Origin: Caldilineaceae bacterium
GTDB lineage: Bacteria; Chloroflexota; Anaerolineae; Caldilineales; Caldilineaceae
DNA: 64,000 bases
Assembly (NCBI GenBank): GCA_022842065.1
Contig: JALHQH010000011.1
Location: forward strand, 124,001 to 188,000
Reading direction: 5' to 3'
Every line of letters begins with the position of its first letter. Positions within the stretch are counted from its first letter, which is position 1. The notes below the pieces were generated by a model, which was not told where the DNA came from, made no database searches, and was given only the letters and a program-made list of their open reading frames with translations. This document shows, piece by piece, positions 58,177-64,000 of this stretch. A program made the translations under genes and the position numbers.

Positions 58177-58611
58177 ATGCGACGGGCACTGATTTTACTC
58201 TTATGGCTTTTCATAGGGGGAACCTTGTTGGTGGCTTCTGTGCCGGCTGATTCCTATGCGTCGGCGTTGACCGACCAAGTGCCCAAAGTCTCGATTACCC
58301 TGGGCCAAGCCACCGTGCAACCGGGCGACCAACAGCAAATTAATGTGCAGATCGATGAAATCGCCGAGCAGCGCACCTCGTTGATCTTAGTGGTGACCTA
58401 CCCCAGTGGCGTGATCGAGCGCTCTTTGCACTATGTCGATCATGGTGTGGGCACCATTGCATGGCCCATCCCCGTCGCGTCCGGTGTGGGCGAAACAAAC
58501 TTTCGGCTGGTGGTCAATGGGTGTGCCTGTGGTGAGCATAATACCATTCCCCAACAAGCGACCGTTGCCAGCACCGTTGCCGGCACGTTTATGATTAGCC
58601 GCCTTCAGTAA
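58177..58611 (+). CDS. Small secreted protein of unknown function
   Basis: 144 residues with a signal peptide (ALILLLWLFIGGTLLVASVPADSYA). The mature part is one beta-sandwich-like domain: VSITLGQATVQPGDQQQINVQIDE, LILVVTYPSGVIERSL, VGETNFRLVVNG with a CACG pair. The pattern resembles bacterial Ig-like domains that modify secreted polymers. The gene end overlaps the convergent GNAT gene by 7 bp. Confidence 0.7.
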   Translation: MRRALILLLWLFIGGTLLVASVPADSYASALTDQVPKVSITLGQATVQPGDQQQINVQIDEIAEQRTSLILVVTYPSGVIERSLHYVDHGVGTIAWPIPVASGVGETNFRLVVNGCACGEHNTIPQQATVASTVAGTFMISRLQ

Positions 58612-59090
58612 CCGTTGGCGGCACACCAGCCCGGGCGCAGGTGAAGGGCCATCTTGTACTTATCCAGTCCGACCCCAAAGCCATCTGGTGTGATGGTCTC
58701 AATCACAAAGCCCACTTTTTCGAAAAAACGATAGGTGTACTGACTGGTAACGATGACAACCGTTGCTACGTTTGTTGTCTCGCAGAGTTGTTGCAGACGT
58801 ACCAGTAGCAAAAATCGCCCAGCGCCGGTGCCGTGGTGGGTGTTGGCGATCATCCCCCAAGTGAGACCGGCTATCGGTTGCGCGGCATAAAGATAATAGC
58901 CACCGCAACCAATGATGGTATTATCCTCTGTAGTGACCACAAAATAGGGATCACTGTTCTTTTGCAGAAATTCAGCGAATTCGGCCTGCTCGTGGGGCGC
59001 AAAATAGGGCGGGGTATTGCTGGCAAAGATCGCAATGCACTGTTGAAAATCGGCCGGTTGATAGGGGCGCAGGTGCAGGGGCTGGCTCAT
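58605..59090 (-). CDS. GNAT-family acetyltransferase
   Basis: 161 residues. HLRPYQPADFQQCIAIFASN is the N-terminal strand/helix, NTIIGCGGYYLYAAQPIAGLTWGMI the central sheet, and THHGTGAGRFLLLVRLQQLC the acetyl-CoA-binding P-loop (H-x-G-x-G-x-x). FEKVGFVIE is the terminal strand. Substrate unknown; monocistronic. Confidence 0.85.
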   Translation of the reverse strand: MSQPLHLRPYQPADFQQCIAIFASNTPPYFAPHEQAEFAEFLQKNSDPYFVVTTEDNTIIGCGGYYLYAAQPIAGLTWGMIANTHHGTGAGRFLLLVRLQQLCETTNVATVVIVTSQYTYRFFEKVGFVIETITPDGFGVGLDKYKMALHLRPGWCAANGY

Positions 59091-59215
59091 CAGGGTACGC
59101 TTATTCCTTGTCTAAAGTGTCGGCAAGATGTCAGTCAAGTGCGCAGCGTTGTGGTAAACTGAACTATCCTCATTTATTGAGAGGAGTGATCTGCTTTCAT
59201 GCGAAAGGATAACAT

Positions 59216-59911
59216 ATGTACGCATCACCAACAACACCCCGTACCGATGCGCTCTTCAGCACATTATTACAACAGGTCTATGGCTGGATGGCCGGTGGCT
59301 TGGCTCTCACTGGCCTGATCGCCTGGTGGGTCTCGCAGTCCGACGCGATGATCAGTCTTGTCTTTGGCAACCGCGCAGTCTTCTTTGGCCTCATTATTTT
59401 AGAACTTGGTTTGGTCTTTGGGCTGAGTTGGGGCCTGACGCGCATGTCGGCAACACTGGCGACCGGCGCGTTTCTGCTCTATGCCGCGATCAACGGGATT
59501 ACGATGGCGGCGATTTTTCTCGTCTACACCGGCGAGTCGATTGGTAGCACCTTTCTCGTCACCGGCGGCACCTTTGCGGCGATGAGCATGTATGGCTACA
59601 CCACCAAACGTGATCTCTCGTCGTGGGGCAACCTGCTTTTTATGGCGCTGATTGGGCTGATCATCGCCAGCATCGTCAACATTTTCCTCCAAAGTGACGC
59701 CCTCGGTTGGGTGGTGACCTATGCCGGCGTGCTGATCTTCGTCGGTCTGACTGCCTATGACACACAGAAGATCAAGGAGCTGAGCGCCCGCATTGATGCC
59801 CGTGACACCGAAACCTTCCAGAAGGCGGCGATCATGGGCGCGCTACGTCTGTACTTGGACTTTATCAACCTCTTCCTCTATCTGCTGCGGATCTTAGGGA
59901 AACGCCGGTAA
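59216..59911 (+). CDS. Bax inhibitor-1/YccA family membrane protein
   Basis: 231 residues with seven predicted TM helices. Hallmarks of the UPF0005 family: VYGWMAGGLALTGLIAWWV, GFTYAAINGITMAAIFLVYT-like segments (LLYAAINGITMAAIF), FAAMSMYGYTTKRDLSSWG, and the C-terminal YDTQKIKELSA followed by LYLDFINLFLYLLRILG. Members are pH-sensitive Ca leak channels or modulators of membrane protease FtsH. ATG at 59216 with AAAGGAT ribosome site. Confidence 0.93.
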   Translation: MYASPTTPRTDALFSTLLQQVYGWMAGGLALTGLIAWWVSQSDAMISLVFGNRAVFFGLIILELGLVFGLSWGLTRMSATLATGAFLLYAAINGITMAAIFLVYTGESIGSTFLVTGGTFAAMSMYGYTTKRDLSSWGNLLFMALIGLIIASIVNIFLQSDALGWVVTYAGVLIFVGLTAYDTQKIKELSARIDARDTETFQKAAIMGALRLYLDFINLFLYLLRILGKRR

Positions 59912-60000
59912 TGATAGTGTGATTGCGGTCGGATACATGCCGCACCATCGCTATCAATGGTAAGCGAAACCCCCACTCCCCAGCCGACTGCTTTAAGCCG

Positions 60001-60053
60001 ATTGACGCCAAGTGTAATGCGTATCTCTAATGCGCATTACACTTGGCGTCAAT
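60001..60053. repeat. Perfect 21-bp-arm inverted repeat
   Basis: ATTGACGCCAAGTGTAATGCG (60001-60021) and its exact complement (60033-60053), 11-nt loop. Located 90 bp after the Bax inhibitor gene. Likely a dispersed hairpin element; no T-run. Confidence 0.8.
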
Positions 60054-60340
60054 GCGCATTTGGCAGCTAACCAGCTTGATTTTGTCTATTTGTGCTTTCT
60101 GTTTGTGGGGGGACCAACAGATTGGCAGGTATTTGTGGTCTATACTGGAGGCCGTGGGTTTCTGTAATCTGGCTTTGGAAGTGCTCGCCAGCCACAGTGG
60201 AAACACCAGCATCGAACCATTCTTGCCGTAACTGGACTCCGCTCGGTTCTATCGCGAAATAGCTTGTCAGCTCTCATGTCTTTTGCTAACCCACCCTAAA
60301 CAAGCTACCATGCAGAGTAATGTTACACCTTATATAATAT
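60054..60340. other. Gene-free stretch between two repeats
   Basis: About 290 bp without an ORF showing family features or a good ribosome site. Short frames on both strands here look like noise. It carries the region upstream of the chemotaxis hybrid gene; no clear promoter was identified. Confidence 0.4.
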
Positions 60341-60441
60341 CGTAAAGGGTGCCTGTGGCGTAAAGGGTGCCTGTGGCGTAAAGGGTGCCTGTGGCGTAAA
60401 GGGTGCCTGTGGCGTAAAGGGTGCCTGTGGCGTAAAGGGTG
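60341..60441. repeat. 18-bp tandem repeat array, 5.6 copies
   Basis: Unit CGTAAAGGGTGCCTGTGG repeated five times in perfect register (60341, 60359, 60377, 60395, 60413) plus a partial sixth copy at 60431. The unit is a whole number of codons. There are no spacers, so it is not CRISPR. It lies about 56 bp before the start of the chemotaxis hybrid gene and probably varies in copy number. Confidence 0.9.
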
Positions 60442-60496
60442 TAGGTCTGATTGTACGCAGTAGTAGTTTTTTCGTAAGATCCTACAGGTGGCACTA

Positions 60497-63400
60497 ATGA
60501 AAAATCAAGCAACATCAGCGGTGAAGCCTGCCATTCAACAACCTGAGCAAGCCGATGCCCTGCCACAAACGATCGTGGTCGGCATCGGGGCATCGGCCGG
60601 CGGACTAAAGGCATTACAAACATTTTTTGAAGCCGTGGCACCGGATCTAGGGGTTGCTTTTGTGGTGATTGTCCACCTGCATCCCGAATATCGCAGCGAG
60701 ATGGCTGCGCTGCTCGGGCGACACACCGTGATGCCTGTAACGCAGGTAACCGAAACCGTGCCGCTGGAGCCTAACCAGATTTATGTCATTCCGCCGAATC
60801 TGCAACTCTTTGCGACTGATAACCAATTATCACTCGCCCCTTTCACTGAACCACGTGGGCTGCGTGCGCCGATTGATTATTTTTTTAACTCACTTGCGGA
60901 AACCCATGGCGATGGCTTTGCCATTCTGCTCTCTGGTGGGGGCAGCGATGGTAGCAGTGGCCTGCGGTCAGTTAAGGAGCGCGGTGGCTTAGTATTGGTG
61001 CAAGATCCGCAAGAGGCAGAATATGACTCAATGCCACGTAGCGCCATTGCGACCGGGCTGGCTGATCTGGTGCTGCCGGTACGCGAGCTCGCCGCCCGGT
61101 TACCGGCACTTGTCCGCAATAAATACTATTTTCAGGGTGCACCAGAGGGGCTGGCCGCACGTGAGGGCGAGGCTTTGCGCCAGATCCTGACCCACCTGCA
61201 CAACCGGAGCGGGCATGATTTCAGCCAGTACAAGCGCGCCACGGTCTTACGCCGGATTGAACGGCGCATCCATGTGAGTGGCAAGACAACCTTTGCTGAC
61301 TATCTAGGTTACCTACAGCAAAGTGATGATGAAGTCCACGCGCTCTTTGCCGATATGCTCATTTCGGTGACGGCCTTTTTTCGTGATCCAGCTATCTTCG
61401 CCACCCTGGCTGAGCGCATTATCCCTGGGCTCTTGGCCAACCGCACCGCCACAGAGCAGATCCGCATTTGGGTCGCTGGCTGTGCGACTGGCGAGGAAGC
61501 GTACTCGCTGGCAATGCTGCTGCTGGAACAGATCGCCGATGCGGAAATTTATCCAGAAATTCAGATCTTTGCCTCTGATCTCGATGAAGGCGCCCTCACG
61601 ACGGCGCGCACCGGCCGTTATCTAAAGACGATTGAAGCCGATGTGAGCGAGGCACGGTTACAGCGCTTTTTTACCAAAGAAGGGCAATACTACCGCATCA
61701 AAAAGGAAGTGCGCAAGCTGGTGCTCTTTGCCAACCATAGCCTGCTGACCGATCCGCCCTTCTCCCGGCTTGATCTCATTTCCTGCCGTAATTTGCTGAT
61801 CTACCTCGACCGCCCCTTACAACAGCAAATCTTTAAACTCTTTCACTATGCGTTGCGCCCTGGCAGTTATCTGTTCCTGGGCAGTTCTGAGCACGTGGAA
61901 GGGGCCGCGGCGCTTTTTCGGGTGGTGAATCGATCATGCCGGATCTATCAACGGCGCACACAAGCGAGTGAACCACGACCTGCCCTGCCGGATCTGCTGC
62001 TTACCCCAGCCCAGAGCCGGCCATCCCCGCGGCGCACGCCAAGATCCGAACCCTATCAGGATGCCGATTTTCATTACAAAGTGTTGGAAGAATATGGTCC
62101 GCCCAGTCTGCTGGTCGATGCCGACTTTAACACGATTCATCTCTCCGAGACGGTGGGCCGCTATTTGCAGCCGCCTGGTGGCCGCCCCACTCACCACATT
62201 ACCAGCCTCGTCCGCCCTGAATTGCAATTGGAACTTTATGCGGCGTTGCAGCGGGCGTTTGAGCACCAGGAAGCCTCGCTCAGTCCGATCATTCCCGTGC
62301 AATTTAATGGGGCCCAACATGGCGTGCAACTGATGGTGCGCCCCTTGCGCCGGGAAGCAGCGATGGAACGTCTGACGTTGGTCGTCTTTATTGAAGGCCC
62401 ACCGCTCTTCGCACCACCAGCCGATCTCCCCGCCGAACATGATGCAGATGAAACGGTCCGCCAACTGCGCACGGGCTTGCATCAGTCCCAACAACGGCTG
62501 CAATCGATGCGTGAGGAGCATGAGGTCGCGACCGAGGAGTTGCGCGCCAGCAACGAGGAACTTCAGTCGATGAATGAAGAACATCGTTCCGCGACCGAAG
62601 AGTTGGAAACGAGTAAAGAAGAACTTCAGTCGATCAATGAGGAGTTGCAGACCGTTAACCTAGAGCTGAAAACCAAACTGGAAGAGATCTCACGGGCGCA
62701 TAGCGATCTACAAAATTTTATGACCGTTACCGAGATCGGTACCCTGTTTCTCGATCTGGATTTACGCATCCGGCGCTTTACCCCGCGCATCGCCGCGCTG
62801 TTCAACCTGGTTGAGAACGATATCGGTCGCCCGGTGACACTATTTAATCATCAACTGGTGTACACGACGCTGCAAGAGGATGCGGAAGCAGTATTACAAA
62901 ATTCCCGCCCGATTGAGCGTGAAGTCTGGACCAAGGATGTCCATTGTTACCTTGTGCGCCTGCGTCCTTACCGCACAGTCGAGGACAAGATCGATGGCGT
63001 TGTGCTTACCTTTGTCGATATCACCGAGCGCGAAAAGGCGAAAGAAGCGCTGCAACAGAGTGAGGAGTATTATCGTCTGCTGGTGGAGGGTGTGCAGGAA
63101 TACGCCATCTTCCTGCTCGACACAGCGGGCCGGATTGCTACCTGGAATAGTGGGGCACAGCAGATCTTTCAGTATGAGGGAAACGAGATAATCGGCCAGC
63201 CGGTTGCCATCCTCTCGGACGAGCAGGATAAACTGACCGACTTCCCGCTCACCGTCATGGCGCCCGCGACGCGTACGGGCAAATTGACGGACGACAATCG
63301 CTATCGACGTAAGGATGGCTCGCACTTCTGGACTAGTGGCGTGACAAATGCCCTTTATTATCCCAATGGCGCGTTGCGTGGGTTTGCCAAAGTGCTGCGT

Positions 63401-64000
63401 GACAATACGGAACGTAAACAAGTTGAGGAGCAGTTAAGGGAACTCAATGCTGCGCTGGAAGAACGGGTGCTCCAAGTTCGCAAGCTGGCCTCCGCGTTGA
63501 CGCTGGCCGAGCAGAACGAGCGCCGCCGGATCGCTCAAGTCCTGCATGACGATCTGCAACAACTGCTTTACGCCATCCAAATGCACATCGAGCAAGCCGT
63601 AGAGGAGATCCCTGCTGACAGTACAGCAGCAAAACAGCTAGCCGAAGAGGCCTGTAACTGGCTTGCTGATGCGATCCGGGTGGCGCGGCGCCTCACCGTT
63701 GATCTGAGCCCGCCGATCCTGAAAGACGAGGGGCTGGTTGATGCGTTGGGTTGGTTGGCGACGCAGATGGCAGAAGCAAACGACCTGCACGTTACCATTG
63801 TCGCCGCCCATGCTTTCCCCATAGTCAATCAGGATATGCGCGTGTTACTTTTTCAACTCGTGCGCGAATTGTTGTTCAATGTCGTCAAACATGCGCTGGT
63901 TGACGAGGCGACCGTGACCTTAGCTGAAGGCGAGGCAGGGCAGCTGACCATCACGGTCCGCGACGAAGGGTGTGGCTTTGATGTGGGTGCGACTGCGGCT
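60497..64000 (+). CDS. CheB-CheR-PAS-histidine kinase hybrid, C-terminally truncated by the window
   Basis: 1,168 residues visible, no stop. Domains: CheB methylesterase (start VVGIGASAGG with S33, H60 in VHLHPEY, D in GSDGSSG near 150); CheR methyltransferase (YKRATVLRRIERRIHVS N-terminal helix, IRIWVAGCATGEEAYSLAM SAM motif, DLISCRNLLIYLD); a long coiled coil of EELQSMNEE/ATEELETSKEE repeats (~665-735); two PAS modules; and a HisKA_3-type kinase (H1017 in VLHDDLQQ), with the N-box RELLFNVVKHA and DEGCGFDVG of the HATPase domain before the edge. Ribosome site AGGTGG before the ATG. Predicted to couple chemotaxis-type methylation with a two-component kinase; signal unknown. The C-terminus is cut off. 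Confidence 0.92.
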   Translation, partial: MKNQATSAVKPAIQQPEQADALPQTIVVGIGASAGGLKALQTFFEAVAPDLGVAFVVIVHLHPEYRSEMAALLGRHTVMPVTQVTETVPLEPNQIYVIPPNLQLFATDNQLSLAPFTEPRGLRAPIDYFFNSLAETHGDGFAILLSGGGSDGSSGLRSVKERGGLVLVQDPQEAEYDSMPRSAIATGLADLVLPVRELAARLPALVRNKYYFQGAPEGLAAREGEALRQILTHLHNRSGHDFSQYKRATVLRRIERRIHVSGKTTFADYLGYLQQSDDEVHALFADMLISVTAFFRDPAIFATLAERIIPGLLANRTATEQIRIWVAGCATGEEAYSLAMLLLEQIADAEIYPEIQIFASDLDEGALTTARTGRYLKTIEADVSEARLQRFFTKEGQYYRIKKEVRKLVLFANHSLLTDPPFSRLDLISCRNLLIYLDRPLQQQIFKLFHYALRPGSYLFLGSSEHVEGAAALFRVVNRSCRIYQRRTQASEPRPALPDLLLTPAQSRPSPRRTPRSEPYQDADFHYKVLEEYGPPSLLVDADFNTIHLSETVGRYLQPPGGRPTHHITSLVRPELQLELYAALQRAFEHQEASLSPIIPVQFNGAQHGVQLMVRPLRREAAMERLTLVVFIEGPPLFAPPADLPAEHDADETVRQLRTGLHQSQQRLQSMREEHEVATEELRASNEELQSMNEEHRSATEELETSKEELQSINEELQTVNLELKTKLEEISRAHSDLQNFMTVTEIGTLFLDLDLRIRRFTPRIAALFNLVENDIGRPVTLFNHQLVYTTLQEDAEAVLQNSRPIEREVWTKDVHCYLVRLRPYRTVEDKIDGVVLTFVDITEREKAKEALQQSEEYYRLLVEGVQEYAIFLLDTAGRIATWNSGAQQIFQYEGNEIIGQPVAILSDEQDKLTDFPLTVMAPATRTGKLTDDNRYRRKDGSHFWTSGVTNALYYPNGALRGFAKVLRDNTERKQVEEQLRELNAALEERVLQVRKLASALTLAEQNERRRIAQVLHDDLQQLLYAIQMHIEQAVEEIPADSTAAKQLAEEACNWLADAIRVARRLTVDLSPPILKDEGLVDALGWLATQMAEANDLHVTIVAAHAFPIVNQDMRVLLFQLVRELLFNVVKHALVDEATVTLAEGEAGQLTITVRDEGCGFDVGATAA

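Noticed and set aside
60043..60231. Small 62-codon frame in the gap before the chemotaxis hybrid
   Set aside because: It starts within an inverted repeat, has no family similarity and no good ribosome site.
60341..60441. CRISPR-like direct repeats
   Set aside because: The 18-bp units are contiguous with no spacers; no cas gene is near.

Overview
The window reads as a gene-dense, GC-rich chromosomal segment of a filamentous or sludge/soil-type Chloroflexota (Anaerolineae/Caldilineae-like). This rests on family content rather than any marker gene: a giant secreted protein with Ca-binding repeats, a T/P/A-rich stalk and a C-terminal FYLPLIQR motif; a sugar ABC transporter with PhyH, Gfo/Idh/MocA and xylose-isomerase-like enzymes; a PPOX/F420-type flavoprotein; DUF5946; and many intergenic hairpin repeats. 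No rRNA or phylogenetic marker is present, so the lineage is an inference.

Layout. 1-3.5 kb (minus strand): the start of a family 2 glycosyltransferase, a class I methyltransferase and a GT39/PMT-like membrane glycosyltransferase form a surface-glycan operon, followed by a stand-alone CBM48 protein with its own terminator. 3.8-6.5 kb: a YbaK-type aminoacyl-tRNA deacylase, an AAA ATPase fused to a PD-(D/E)XK nuclease, and a decayed DUF1016/YhcG nuclease remnant. 6.5-11.3 kb (minus strand): a translationally coupled operon of a complete vanadium-dependent haloperoxidase, a paralogue that has lost nearly all vanadate-site residues, and a Crp/Fnr regulator, with a secreted protein of unknown function just upstream. 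11.6-17.9 kb: an Lrp/AsnC regulator, 2'-5' RNA ligase-like, GNAT, PPOX, a tRNA with an unusual GCG anticodon, an 801-residue orphan protein, SRPBCC and DinB proteins, and an orphan RHH-like antitoxin.

18-23.5 kb: a carbohydrate uptake locus made of a LacI-type regulator (with a perfect palindromic operator at its own predicted transcription start), a substrate-binding lipoprotein, two permeases and a PhyH dioxygenase. Matching catabolic genes (Gfo/Idh/MocA dehydrogenase and TIM-barrel epimerase) sit at 54.6-57 kb, the first behind another LacI-type operator candidate, so the regulon may span the giant gene. 23.7-28 kb holds a small lipoprotein, a cobalamin-binding-type radical SAM protein, an unrecognised protein and an Fsr-like MFS transporter.

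28.4-54.4 kb is one uninterrupted gene of 8,675 codons, about 41% of the window. In order it encodes a signal peptide, an N-terminal beta-rich domain, two TM segments, thrombospondin type 3 repeats, a hydrophobic bundle, more type 3 repeats, six LamG-like jellyrolls, a parallel beta-helix, and then five cassettes of DUF11 plus Big_5-like plus a VCBS/FG-GAP array. Each array has exactly seven repeats, so I predict five seven-bladed propellers. A roughly 520-residue T/P/A stalk, a ZU5-like domain and a C-terminal motif finish it. The DUF11 copy number alternates 1,4,1,4,1,2, revealing a 4.7-4.9 kb super-repeat. This is the most striking object in the window.

57-64 kb: a type II toxin-antitoxin pair with an overlapping promoter/operator, DUF5946, a small secreted protein, a GNAT, a Bax inhibitor-1 family protein, an 18-bp tandem repeat array, and a CheB-CheR-PAS-histidine kinase hybrid that runs off the right edge. 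There is no CRISPR array, insertion sequence, prophage or rRNA operon in the window.
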